Source: Entonaema liquescens
Taxonomy: Eukaryota > Ascomycota > Sordariomycetes > Xylariales > Xylariaceae
Length of the DNA: 64,000 bases
Assembly (NCBI GenBank): GCA_902805475.1
Contig: CADCSX010000009.1
Span: forward strand, 1 to 64,000
Direction: 5' to 3'
A program made the position numbers and the translations under genes. The notes under the pieces were generated by a model that worked only from the letters and a program-made list of their open reading frames with translations, did no database searches and had not been told where the DNA came from. This document shows positions 44,201 through 56,423 of this stretch, in pieces (position 1 is the stretch's first letter; every line of letters starts with the position of its first letter).

Positions 44201-47200
44201 ATATTTTTAAAATATATTATTAAATTTAAAATTAAAACTTAAATAACATAATATATATTAATTTTAATATATTAAAATAAAAAATATTAATAAAATTTTA
44301 TTTTAAAAAATATATAAAATATATATTATTTTAATAATATTTATAATATTTAAGTTAAAAATATAAAATTACAAATTACGAATAATTAATAAAAATTAAT
44401 ATATTCTATTATTAAAAAAAATTTTTTTTAAAAATAAATTTATATTATTTTAAATTAAATTTAATTAAATAAATAATAATAAAATTTTAAATAATATAAA
44501 AATAAGTAAATAAAATTTATTTTAATGTAAATTATATATTAAATATTTATAAATTTTTTTTTATAATAAATAAAAAATATTTATTTTATTAAATATATTA
44601 TATTATTTATTATAATAAATAATATAATAAATAATAATATAATAAAATAGTTATATATTAAAATGTGTATGATTGATAATGTTATATATTATATATTATT
44701 ATTTTAAAATGTAAAATAAAAAACGAAAAAATAATAAAATAAATTAAAATATTTAAAAATTAAATATATATTTTAAAAAGTTTTATTAATGTATAATATT
44801 TTTATATATAAATTATTAATTAATTTAATAAATATTAATATATTTAATTAAATAATAATAAAATTAAACATTAAAAATAATTGTGAAAGATTAAAAATTA
44901 TATATTTTAAATGTGTAAAGTAAATATAATAATATAAGATATTTTTTACCTTTTTATAAAAACAAATTAATGTATTTTATTAGGATCTATAAATTAAATA
45001 AAATAATAATATAAATAAGAAATATAATAATAAATTTAATAAAAAATATGAAATTTTTAAAGGTATGGTTAGATAAGAAATTAAGATGGATAAAGTATTA
45101 ATAAATAATAAAAATAAAAATAAAAAAATAATAATTTACTTTTTTAAAATTAATAATATTTACATAGAAGTATAATTTTTTAAAAGTAAAAGAGATATAT
45201 ATAAAAATTAAAAAAAATATAATAATATATAAAATAATAATATAATATATATTAAGTAAAAATGGTAAAATATATAAAATTGTAATTAAATTAAATAAAA
45301 TTTGATTAATATATTTTTAAGAAATAATAAAAATGTATAAGGTAATGTTAATGAAATATATAAAAAATAAAATAAGTTATTTTTTATTAAACTTATATTT
45401 AAATAAAAAAGTAGTAGAATTAAAAAAAAAAATAGTAATAAAAATAATTTTGTGGAAAAGATAAGGTAAAATATTTAAAAATGGTTTTAAAGATTATAAA
45501 TATAAGGCCATTACTTAATAAGGAAAGGTAAAGGTAGGTTAAAAAGCTTTTTTATTATTATTTTAATGTAAAGATTAAATAAAAAAGATTTACGAGTTAA
45601 AAAAAAATAAATAAAATTTTGGAAAAAAAATTATTTCCTAAAAGAAATAATATTATAAAAATAAAAAATAAAATAGGATTAAAGATATAATTAAAATATA
45701 ATTACGTTAAAATTATTTTTAGAAAAGAAATAATTAAAAGAAATTTATAAATTGTTAAAAAAATATAAAATATTAATATTAATTTAAATATATATAAAAA
45801 AAATAAATTTAAAAGTATTTTTATTTAAATGGGTTATATTAAAAATAAAAACACCAAAATGTTAATATAAATAAAAGAAAATAATATATTATATAATAAT
45901 AAAATATTTTAAATTTATAATATAAAAAGAAAAGTTTTATAGTAAATTAATATTAAAAATATTTAATTTATAATGTAATTATAAAAGAATAATAAAAGAT
46001 AATAAGGAAGTAAAATAAATAATTTAATGGTTTTTAAAATTAAAAATCTTATTTATATATAATTTAGTAATAAATTTAATAAAAAAAAAAGATATAAAAG
46101 TTAAAATTTAAAAAAAATTTAATTATAATATAATAGATATGGATTAAAGCAAATACTTATAAAACTACCATAATAAAACTATAAAAGTAAACAGTTTAAA
46201 GGTTTTTTAATGTTAATATAATTTATTATTTAATTTTAAAAAAATTATTAAAAAAAATATTAATTTTAAAAAGATTATTACCTTTATTAACGTTATTATT
46301 AATAAATTTAGATTTATTTAATATATTAAAGATAATATTATTTAATTTTTTTTTTAAAATTATATAAATTTAATAATTTAAAATAAAAAAACATTTTTTT
46401 AAAAAAGAAAAGATATAAGTTTATTATTATTTAAGTATATTCTTTATTAATTTTTTAATAAGTATAGTAAAAATCTTAAAACAAAATATATATTTTATAA
46501 TAATTTATTAAAAAAATTTGTAATTTTTAAATAAAAAAATAATTACTATTTATTTAAAAATTAAAAAAAATAAATTAACATAAAAAATAAAAAAGTAAAT
46601 GGATAAGATAAATTTTATTATAATTAAAATAATAATATATTTTGAAAATTATATTTTATTAACATTATAATTAAACTTAATGTTACTTATGTTTTTGTTA
46701 ATTTACAAAGTAATGGGGAAACATAACTTTAAAAATATGTTATCTTTTAACTATAATAAATTTATATATAAGTTATTTTACAATAATAGTAAAACGCAAT
46801 TAAATCTTTTTTAAAACTTTGTAACGTAAAAAGGTTACTTTAATCTAAATTTTAAAAGATATTTAACCTTAAACGTTATTGAAAAAAGTTATAAAAAAAG
46901 TTAAAAAATAAATTAAAATATTTAAATCTTTAATTATATTATTAAACTTTTAAAAAAAAAGTTAATATAAATTAATTAAACAAATACAAGTTAAAGATTA
47001 AGAAAAATAAAAAAAAAACATATTTAAATATATTTTATAATTATTTTAATATAATGATGATAAACCTATTAATTAAAAAATATTATTAAATAATTTATAC
47101 GAAAAAAGAAATTTAATTTACGTTTAAAATAAATATAAATTAAACGGAAATAAGGTATATAAAAACAAAAATAATAATAATAATTTAAATATTTAAAAAA

Positions 47201-47552
47201 TATATAACCTTATAAAAAAATAAAATTATTATTATTATTATTATTATTATTTAAAATAATAAGTTAATAATAAAGTATAATTAAAAATAATAAAATAAAA
47301 AAAAAATAAATATTTAAAATAAATATTTAAAAAAAAACACTTAATAAAAAAAAGAAAAAAAATAATATCCTTTTAATATATATAAAAAATAACTATATTT
47401 ATTAAATACATTATCACCACATACCATTAATAAAATCATTAATCACATACTATATAAAGAATAAAAAAAAAATAAAAGAATTTATAAGAAAATAATAAAT
47501 AAAATATAAATAAAAAATAATTATTAAATAATATATTATTAAAAAATAATAA

Positions 47553-47705
47553 TAAAGATTAAAAATAAACGAAACAAATTAAATTTTCTCCAATAAAAAC
47601 ATAATAAAATTCTTAAATACTTAAAAATTTATTAAAAAAAAATATTAATAATATTTAAATTATAGAAAATTACATATATAAATATAACGTAATAAAAATA
47701 ATAAT
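47553..47705 (+). repeat. Dispersed repeat R3, copy 1
   Basis: Matches 51,451-51,595 in the same orientation: ATTAAAAATAAACGAAA, then TTAAATTTT(C/T)TCC, then AAATTTATTAAAAAAAATATTAATAATATTT, then AAATATATAAATATAACG versus the same with ATGTAACG, then AATAAAAATAATA. Substitutions are mainly transitions, and one 7-10-base length difference is visible. No coding sequence is seen. Confidence 0.65.
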
Positions 47706-48779
47706 AATAATAATATAATAATAAATATTATTTTTATAATATTTAATAATTATTTAAATATAAATTATATAAAATAATATATAATAATTATTAAAAATTA
47801 AAAATTAAAAATTTAAATTTTTTAATATTTTATATATATAATTATAATTATAATTATATATAAGTATTAAATAATTAAAATAAAAGTTTTTAAATTAATT
47901 TTAATAATTAATATTTTATTAATATATAATAAAATATTATATATATTATAAATAATATAATTATTATTAATTTTTAAAAAATATTTATTATAATATATAT
48001 ATAATATTATATAATTTATTTTAATTTAATTTAATATTTAAATATATAATATTAATATTATTTAAAAATATTTATAATTTAAAATAATTAAATATAATAT
48101 ATTAAATTTTAAAAATTTTTAATATATTATTTAATATAAAATTATATTTAATTTTATTTTTATAAAAAAATATTAAAAATAAATTTTTTTAACGAAAAAT
48201 TTATTACGTAATAACAAAAAAAGTAAAATCCATCAGAAATAATTTAATTATAAATATAATTAAAGTTATAATTAAAAATAATTAATATTAATATAATTTA
48301 TAAATTAACAATTTATATAAATTTTTAAAAAATTTAAATAATTTTTTTTTATTTATTAAAAAATTATTATAATAAAATATAAATATATATTTTATAATTT
48401 TTATTATATTTATTTTTTAAATTTTTTATTATATTAAATATATAATTAAATATAATTTATTAAATTTTAAAATTTTTAAATATTATATTTATAAAATTAT
48501 AAATTTCTTTAATATATTATATTTTTAATTAAATTATTAATTTTTATAAGTTATTAATTTATAAATTACATTAATAAAATTAATAAATAGTTAAAAAAAT
48601 GTAAAAACATTTTATATTTAAATGGATTATTTTATATATATAACTTACAATTAATAATTATAAAATAACATATTAAAAAAAAAAAACTTAATTTTTATTT
48701 TAAAATAATATTTAGTTAAAAATAATAAATATTTACTTTTATATATATATTTAATAATAAAATTTTATAATTTTTAATT

Positions 48780-49160
48780 AATTTTATTTTGCGAATTTTT
48801 ATAAGTTTTAATTTTTTAAAAATTGCTAAGTTAATTACGGTTATATAAACGTATTTTAAGGTAAAAATATAAAATCTTATTTAATTAAGTAATTTATTAA
48901 TTATTTAATTAATGGATTAATTAATTAATTTATTAATTAATTAATTAAAATTGATAAAATTATTTAAAATTAATGGTATATAAATTAAAAAACTTTAAGT
49001 TTTTAATAAAATAAATATTAAATAAAAGTACAGTTATATTATAATAAATTTATATAAAAATATATATAATATTTATGCGATTTTTACGTGTATAACATTT
49101 TTATAAAATATTATATAATTATTATTAATTTAATATATTTTTTATTATTTAACAAATATT
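48780..49160 (+). repeat. Dispersed repeat R2, copy B
   Basis: An uninterrupted copy of R2: GTAAAAATATAAAATCTTA, a TTAATTAA-rich tract, AAAATTGATAAAATTATTTAA, AAAAGTACAGTTATATTATAATAAATTTATATAAAAATATATATAATATTTATGCGA (only key blocks matter), then TAATTATTATTAATTTAATA. It is directly repeated by copy C 1.6 kb downstream. B and C might therefore be the two ends of one 2-kb element. Confidence 0.75.
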
Positions 49161-49255
49161 ATTTTAAAAATATTATATTTTTTAAAATAATTGTTAATTA
49201 AAAATCCGGTTTAAGGTTAATTAGGAACTTAAGGTTATTTAAAGATTTAAGGTTA

Positions 49256-49390
49256 ATAATGGATAAAAAACAAAATTGATTTTTTTTTTTAAGCCGAAAA
49301 TCAATTTTACTTTTTGTCGCGCGCTATAGCCCGTGTCCTTTTATTAAAAAAAAATCAATTTTACCTAAGATTGATTTTACCTTATTATTA
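49256..49390 (+). other. Small GC-retaining island with repeated AAAATCAATTTTAC motif
   Basis: Inside the AT block, 49,313-49,337 reads GTCGCGCGCTATAGCCCGTG with CC following, by far the most GC-rich spot nearby. It is flanked by AAAATCAATTTTACTTTTT on the left and AAAAATCAATTTTACCTAAGATTGATTTTACC on the right, with AAAATTGATTTTTTTT further left in inverted form. The symmetrical flanks could be remnants of a short inverted-repeat insertion. Just upstream (49,205-49,260) TTAAGGTTA recurs about three times. No gene or RNA is recognised. Confidence 0.45.
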
Positions 49391-50414
49391 ATTTTTCGCA
49401 AAGTTTATAAAATTCATTTTAAATATTTTTTATAATAATTTCAATTAATTATATTTTATAATTTAATTTTATTTAATTTAATTTTTAAAACATTATATAT
49501 AATATTTTTATATTTATTTACATTAAATCAATTATTAAATCTTTTTAATTTTTTTTCATTTTTATAAATTAACTTGTTATTATAATTAAATTTAACCGCC
49601 ATTATTTCGTTAAATTTAATAAAATATTTAAATTATTTATTATTTTATTTTCTTTATTTTAAATAAAATAATATATATTAAAATCTTTTATTATAATATA
49701 TTTTTTATTTTTTTTTTTTATGATTTATCTTCGAAAAAAAATTATATTTCATTACTTTTTCCAATTTTATATAAACATTTTATACCGTTATTATTCCGCA
49801 TTTAATATATAATTTACACATTATTTAATTATATTTTATTTTATTTATCTATTTTATATTATTTATAATTTTAATTATATATAATATAACTCGTTTTAAT
49901 TTATTTTATATCATTTTATAATTATTAATTAATAAATTATATAATTTTTTTTTTATAAATTATAATTTTTATACCGTAATTAAATTCGAGTTATTTTATA
50001 TTTTTAAAACTTAAAATAATATTCCGTTATTTTATATTACATTTTAATATATTATTTTTATTTTCGTTATTATATATTTTTAAAAAATTATATATCGTTT
50101 TATTTTTACGTATAAATTATTTATTTAAACGAAATTAACCCGGTTTTAAACGTCGTTATAAATATAATATAAAAAAAAAAAATTTTTTAATATAAATATA
50201 ATAAAATAAAAATAAATAAATAAATAAAAATAATATTAATTCGGTAATAAAAAACGTATTAAATTAATAATAATTATAATAATTTTATATTAATAAATAT
50301 TTTCCCACGTATATAAATTTATTAATATTTATTTATAATTTTTAATAAATTTTAATTTTCGTGGTTTTTTACGATGTACGTTTTTTTATTAATTAAATTT
50401 TTCACCGTTTATTT

Positions 50415-50770
50415 ATTAATATTTTTATAAAGTTTTAATTTTTTAAAATCGTTAATTTAATTAAAAACGATACGGTTGTAAACGCGTATTTTAAAATAAA
50501 TACGAGATTTTTTTTAATTAAATAATTTATTAATTAATCGATTAATTAATTAATTAATTAATTAATTAAATGGTTAATTCGGTAAATTAAATAAAGTAAT
50601 TTAATAAATTAAAAAATTTAACGGGGTAAAAATGGGAAATACGGTCGTATATTAATAAATTTATATAAAAATACATGTAATATTTATGCGATTTTCGCGG
50701 GTATAACGTTTTTATATAAAATAATATAATTATTACCGATTTAATACGTTTTTTATTACCGAATTAATGT
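50415..50770 (+). repeat. Dispersed repeat R2, copy C
   Basis: The best-preserved R2 copy, keeping many CpG sites lost in A and B (ACGATACGGTTGTAAACGCG, ACGGTCGTAT, TTTTCGCGGGTATAACG). These show what the unit looked like before decay. All blocks present in B are found in the same order and without interruption. It ends at ATTACCGATTTAATACG...GAATTAATGTTATTTA, where the TAAA microsatellite begins. Confidence 0.75.
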
Positions 50771-50780
50771 TATTTATTTA

Positions 50781-50914
<134 letters not shown>

Positions 50915-51450
50915 TATTATTTAAAAATAATAAATTTTTTTATTTAATATATATTATTTTATAATAATTTTTAAAAATATTTAATTATAATATTTATATT
51001 AAAATTATTATTTAAATTAATGTTTTTTAAATTTTTATAAAAATTAAATATATAAATTTACGATTTTAAAACGTAATAAATTTATTATTAAATTTATTAT
51101 TATTATTACGATAAAAAAATTAATAATGAAATATAATGATAAATAAAAAGTTAAAAATATAAAATTTAAATAAAAATAAATTTTAAAAAAAAAAATAATA
51201 AAATTAAAAAAAATATTAAAAAAAAACAAATAATAATTTTATAACGTATATTAAATAAAATTATATTTATTAAAAATGTTATTATTATATATTATTAATA
51301 AAATAATTATTAAATATAATACGGAAATATAATAAAAATAAATTATACGAAAATAATTAAAATAATTTTATATAATTAAATATATTATTTAATTTATTAA
51401 AATAATGAAAATTTAATAAAATATAATAATATATAATACGAACGTATGTC

Positions 51451-51595
51451 AAAAATTAAAAATAAACGAAAACGAGTTAAATTTTTTCCGGTAAAAATCA
51501 AATTTTTACTCGAAAATTTATTAAAAAAAATATTAATAATATTTTAACCGTAATAAATTAAATATATAAATGTAACGAAATAAAAATAATAAAAA
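51451..51595 (+). repeat. Dispersed repeat R3, copy 2
   Basis: Second copy of R3, with more CpG kept (AAACGAAAACGAGTTAAA, TTTCCGGTAAAAATC, TTTACTCGAAAATTTATT). It is the last repeat before the isochore edge, ending about 150 bp before composition starts to change and 240 bp before the first gene. Confidence 0.65.
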
Positions 51596-51739
51596 TTATT
51601 TTATAAATAAAATATAATTTTATATATTTATATATTAAAATATTATATATAATAAATAAAAATTAATTTATTAAATATAATATTTTCTTAAAATCATAAT
51701 ATATAAACACATTAATAAACAATGTAAAAACTTACTTAA

Positions 51740-51840
51740 TTAGCAAAACGTACATCGATTAAAAACTTTCAGTTTTTTCAAACAAATTTATCTTCGCTTT
51801 TTACTTTTAATTTCGGTCTTAAATGACTTAAACTTTATGT
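51740..51840. other. Isochore boundary: AT-rich block to ordinary genomic DNA
   Basis: Upstream of about 51,720 the sequence is nearly pure A/T. From 51,840 on (GTCGCAGACATCCTATCAGT) it is a balanced mixture with normal CpA, CpT and GpG. The intervening 100 bp is intermediate (TTCGCTTTTTACTTTTAATTTCGGTC). The first coding exon starts at 51,837, on the edge itself. This abruptness is typical of RIP that spread a short way out of repeats and then stopped. Confidence 0.9.
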
Positions 51841-53226
51841 GTCGCAGACATCCTATCAGTGTCATCCCATATCATGAATCCTTACAATACATATCAAGGT
51901 GAATAACTCCAATTTCACTATTAGAGTACACCATAGCTAACTAGATCAAAGCACCAACCAATACTCACATTAACAGTGAGCTGCTGTGTAATGAAGAAGA
52001 AGAATGGGCATTAGATGACGCGCAAGAGAGACTCCGGCTGCGGTACGGTGGTAGTGCTAGTCAACAACCGTACCAAGACACGGGGATGTCTGTGTCTGTG
52101 ATACAGAACCCCAGGCCGTTTGTGCCCGTCGTATTTGCACCTCTTCCGTATCCGGTCATAATCCCTCAGCGACGACCGGGACAGCGTGTCCGAGGGTTTA
52201 TTAGGGCTTATGCCCCTGATTTGATGGATTGTGGTATTGACCAATCTACTTTCATGGCTTTTCTCGATGAACTCGATAAGGCTACAGCGGCTTCTCCGTG
52301 GATAGGGGCTGTTAAACTCGCTTCAGGCATGGCAGGTCTTATCCCTTCTGCTATAGCACCACCTATTGGGCTAGCGGTGCAAATAACAGCTGGAGTCTAT
52401 CAAGAGATGCAGAGCCGCAAGAAGTAAGTAGCAATATATATATCACAAAACCCCCGTAATAGATGTGCTTACTTCCCATGTGACTTTAGTCAAAACGCTT
52501 TCCTGCTGAGGATGAATGACGAGTTCTTCCGGCCGCGAGGCCTGTATTGCTTCATTATGGCGTATGACCCGGATTCTAGCAATTCTCTGTTACAAGAAGA
52601 TCTCAGAGAAGATATCGGTAGTCAGGCCACTTTTGGTGGGGAATACCGAGGAAGTGATGGGACAACTGGTCCGATCGAATTCCCGATGTCTGCCCAACTG
52701 ATTTTCCCCGACTTGGAAGATATATCCAGCGATGATGACGGCGGCGAAAGTAGTACCAAGAGCGGTATTTCAAAAGCATATGACGCTTTCAAGGAGCGCC
52801 GTGACCTTAAGGCTCAAAGGAAATATGTAAGCTTTTCCCTTCCCCTAAAGTTGCTAAGAAGTACTTATGTTTTATCAGCTGCGAAAGAACCCCGCCGGTG
52901 CCCTTAATGCGCTGATGGACCCTCAGGTCGAACTCACACCGAAGGACCAAAAGAAGCAGGAGCGTAGACTAGAGAAAGATGAGCGGAGGCGCGAGAAGCG
53001 CGAGCGAAAGCAAGAAAAGAAGGCACATAAGCATCCGGAAAGGGCTACGAAAGAGCCACGCAAAAGATTGCTACGAAGGGTACTCACTCCAGACTTCCCC
53101 GGTTCCCAAAGTTGATGCGTTTTACTAATGAGCCCTTAGGGCATCCTGTATATGATGATTATCAACATGCCGTCGATACAGGAAATGGAAGATGCGTCTA
53201 GGTTGGTTGGAAATCGAGTCGGATAG
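51837..53226 (+). CDS. Conserved ascomycete protein of unknown function (five exons)
   Basis: Exons inferred at 51,837-51,898, 51,977-52,423, 52,490-52,826, 52,879-53,079 and 53,140-53,226. All introns are GT...AG, 52-78 bp, the first with a CTAAC-like and the last with a CTAAT branch site. Phases agree at every junction and give 377 residues. I chose the upstream ATG because the frame is open across exon 2 upstream of the inner Met58 and only the 51,837 start keeps phase. Features: acidic NEEEEWALDDAQERLRLRYG (about 26-45); RPFVPVVFAPLPYPVIIPQR (about 67-86); an Ala/Gly/Ile-rich hydrophobic stretch (about 130-158); FRPRGLYCFIMAY after intron 2; an acidic Asp/Ser patch; a strongly basic Lys/Arg/Glu segment (about 304-335), probably helical; and a final GILYMMIINMPSIQEME. 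This layout is one I recognise from many uncharacterised ascomycete proteins; no activity is known to me. Nothing ties it to the siderophore genes. Confidence 0.82.
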
Positions 53227-54724
53227 TGAGACATTTGTAGGAAATTCATCGATTCTCTATTCTACGATACTGCGAGGTAAGTAATCATTGCGGATGACAT
53301 GAAATAGATAGGACTCCAAAGGTGTTGTCATGTTCTTGAAGTGTATTTCCTTCTCTCTATATCAGATTGTTGCTTCGTTGTTGGACCAAGTAAAATTCCC
53401 TGGGTACCTACGTTATTGAATATGTCGAAGATTGAAACTTGCAAGTCGCTTATTACTATAATTTGAAGGTCACTCATTCACATTGGCTTGATAATGTCTT
53501 GGTTGGGTTTGCGCTGCTGGTTGAGCCTATACCTAGGCCACGTATAACAATACTACCGACTGTAGTTCCAATTGGTACAGGTAACTTTTATTGTCAGCAG
53601 CTTGTCACCCGTCGCGGAATTTGACGTGATTGTCTATAGAACATATGTACTCCTACAGTCAAAGTCTATACCATATCCGCCGGCTTCTGAATAGGACCGA
53701 ATCCGCTAGGTTGGTTTGCGACCAGCTCTGCATGCCACACTTGTTAGACCCCAGGTGTCGCGTACCAATCTAAATCCCATACCGCTGATGTTATCACGAC
53801 TCTGTCGTCCAATGTAAATAACATTGGCAATTATGCCAAAAACCCATATCCCAAAGACGGGCTTTCCATTTTGTTATTACATGTAAGCTGGCGACGGGAT
53901 TACGGATGAAACAGCTTCCAAGTTAGCTTGGGATAGGTCGATGAGATTCGTGGGGCCTGTCAGGTGTCTCACTTGAGACTCTCTTAGAACAAAGAAGCTG
54001 TTTAGTGTCGGTAATCCCGACCACAGAGCTATCCTAATTAGATTTCCTCGTGGAACGACGAAGGTGTTTCCTCACCTTTTCGTTTGCCTCGTGACACTCT
54101 TGCTACCTAAGCAAATGACTATTTCGTGTTAAAAAGGTGGGTGGACTTTAGACGATTGAAACCATTCAACGCCTCGTAGGTATGAGCTATTCTGCATAAT
54201 TTATTCCATGGTCCTTGAATCGGCTTACCATTTCGTATTTTTTATTGACAACCTACCAAAAATGAAACAACGCAGGCCCGGATTTGACGGTGCAGTCCAC
54301 ATAAAGCAGGAAAATATACAAGGAATCTATGGCTGGCGAAATCGTGATCCCTTCTCGGGGTATTATACCCTCAAGACTCTCAGTTGGGGGCGAGCATACT
54401 CTACAGAGCAAACTATATCGTGTATCCACTTAAGTAGAATAAACGTGTTCCAGTACATACGTCAGAGTAACCCTAGGTAAACATCGAGGCGGATTACTTC
54501 ACACACTGATGCAACAAAAAATTAAGAGTTTATTTCTTCATCTGTGCGAATATATCCCAAGTATATTGTAGAAATGCAGCCATAAATTGCATCCTACCAT
54601 GATCTCCGTGCACCTATTTGTACGTCTCTGTTGTGCGCAAGGCTAAATACATATCTATCCGCTTTGGGGAGTTGTTCACACCCAATACCAACGTAGGGAG
54701 TCATCAAAAAGCATCTGATAGTAT
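53227..54724. other. Intergenic region, no gene recognised
   Basis: Composition is ordinary, but the open frames here (at most 90 codons, 54,208-54,480) have no recognisable motif or splice-supported extension. The region separates the 3' end of the unknown-function gene from the 3' end of the convergent ornithine monooxygenase. The only structure seen is the inverted repeat at 53,890-54,022. Confidence 0.6.
53890..54022. repeat. Imperfect inverted repeat, about 29-bp arms
   Basis: The left arm (53,890-53,918, containing CGGGATTAC and AAACAGCTTC) is matched in reverse complement by the right arm (53,994-54,022, GAAGCTGTTT and GTAATCCCG). The exact blocks are 10 and 9 bp, kept in register except for a 2-bp gap, with about 75 bp between arms. 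It could be the remains of a MITE or a transcript hairpin. Both exact blocks falling in register within 30 bp makes chance unlikely. Confidence 0.55.
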
Positions 54725-56423
54725 TTATTTAGATCCATTTTGAATCCCTTCTCCAAATATAGAGCTCACTATCTCCTCGGACCGGGTGGCCAAAACAGAT
54801 AGTAGAGTATCGCTCAGCTTAAAGGCAGAGTCAGTTATATGCAAAAGATGTTCATTGGACAAATAGACTTACGCCATGTGTTCCCTCGCAACATCCCTGA
54901 AGCCAGATGCCAGACCCCGGCGCCACTTTCCCGGGTGAAAACTGCACGCTGTAGTCACGCGATACTCTCACCGGGCGGTCACTAATCTTAGCTTCTGAGA
55001 ATTTACGTCCAAACCCGTTGCTTGATAAAGCCCCGTTCGAATCAGGAGCTTCAGGTAACAGATGGGCCACGTCTTGTATCATCGTTAAGTGAGATTGTCG
55101 CTGGTAGCCTGTTGCTGCGATAACGAGGTCCACTTCTAACACTTCGTCTCCCTGTGCGCCGTCGCGAACGACAGTCCTGGACGAGGCCATGGGGCGAACC
55201 GTGAGCCGCAGCTGGTCAGACTTGCTGTCGAAGCCGACCACGTCTGTTCCTCCCAAGATGCGATGCGGCCACTTTGTTTCGTCGCTTCCTAGTTCGCGTC
55301 TTTGATCGTACATCTTCTCGTAGAGACGCTCGATAAGTTCTAGCCGGACCACGCCGTAGTTGGTGCTCCGAGCCCCCTCCAGTAGGGAGTATCTCTCCTC
55401 GGGAGATCTTTGGTAGAGGGAATTCACAAACGAAGGATTGAAGATTGAATTCACGCTTCTATGAGTTAGCTTCCTGACAAAAGAGAATGTTATAGCAAAG
55501 GCTCCCCTAAAGTTTCCGTCAACTTACAATGGTGAATCGTCGCTGGGTTTCAGAAACTCGGAGCGCATAATCAAGGATGTGCGAGAATTCGGATAGAGAA
55601 CTTGGATGTTGTTAAAAATCTCAGCGGCGCTCTGTCCGGCACCGATGACGGCCACCCGGTAAGGTGAGGTAGGATTGTTCAGAATCTGCGGTACGAGATG
55701 TGCATACTGGGACGAGTGGATGACTCGGGGGTGATTTGACGGTAAGCTTTTCGGTATTGAAGGTTGTCCACCGATAGCGAGAAGAACATTCTTGGATCGA
55801 TAAGTGCTCAATTCTCCCGTCTTGGGATCCTTCGACGTAACGGTAAAAGTAGAAACCGACCCGTTGGAATCTATCGCCTTGGCGGGGGAGACTGAAACAA
55901 CTTCGCTATCGTACTGGACGACGTCATCGAAAAAGCTAGCACACCAGCGAAGGTAATCCTCATATTCGACTCTCGATGGTAAAAATGTATTTAGATTGGT
56001 GAACTCGACTAGCCGGCCGTTCTTATGGAGATAATTCAAGAAAGTGAACTGCGAGGTGGGATCTCTCAAACTCGCCATGTCTTTGATGAAAGATATCTGC
56101 ATTTTTGCGCCGGGGAGGAGCATTCCCGCGTGCCACGCGAACCTGGGCTGCTTCTCCAAGAAGACAACTTTAGGGGTTGACACAGTGCTTGCGTTGCGGA
56201 GATTGCCACGATTGATAGAATCGTGGAGGGCAACCGCAACTGCGAGGCTGGCTGGCCCGAATCCAACGCAGACGAGATCATGCACATCTTCTGCTGACGT
56301 CTTCTTTAGGTGCGATTTGTTATTTAGAGGGTTGTGAGCTTGTTGGGCGCGGAGACCGCTCTCCAAAAAACCATTACCGGTTGGGCCATCGTCATGACCG
56401 TCTAGCAGACTGTGGGGTGCCAT
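54725..56423 (-). CDS. sidA: L-ornithine N5-monooxygenase (SidA type)
   Basis: FAD- and NADPH-dependent enzyme that hydroxylates the side-chain nitrogen of L-ornithine, the first committed step of hydroxamate siderophore synthesis. Exons read downward: 56,423-55,528, 55,455-54,873 and 54,817-54,725. Introns of 72 and 55 bp are GT...AG, the first with GCTAAC near its acceptor. Total 523 residues, close to the roughly 500 of known SidA proteins. Motifs: FAD-binding CVGFGPASLA (about 52-61); WHAGM...MQISFIKD (about 97-114); NADPH-binding VIGAGQSAAE (about 259-268); RPSDDSPF-type junction SDDSPFVNSIF rebuilt exactly across intron 1; TNYGVVRLEL (about 330-339); ATGY substrate-site motif (about 413-416); GIWLQGC (481-487); and THG/LSDTLLSVLA rebuilt across intron 2. 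The start is the ATG before APHSLL; seven more open codons upstream have no ATG. All key residues are present, so it should be active. It faces away from the synthetase. Confidence 0.95.

Noticed and set aside
52086..52427. Start of the unknown gene at the ATG at 52,086 and its stop at 52,425
   Set aside because: The frame is open upstream and joins a phase-compatible first exon at 51,837. The stop lies in an intron whose removal restores FRPRGLY and later conserved blocks.
52512..52907. Intron acceptor at 52,510 instead of 52,489 in the unknown gene
   Set aside because: Both keep frame, but the acceptor at 52,489 adds NQNAFLLR directly before MNDEFF, which fits the family better. The alternative would drop seven codons.
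54208..54480. 90-codon + strand frame between the unknown gene and sidA
   Set aside because: No recognisable motif, no splice-supported extension, and typical length for chance in ordinary-composition DNA.
56044..56337. Plus-strand 97-codon frame opposite sidA, and similar frames opposite the synthetase (60,565-60,840, 61,575-61,844, 62,243-62,485)
   Set aside because: They are antisense shadows of well-supported coding exons.
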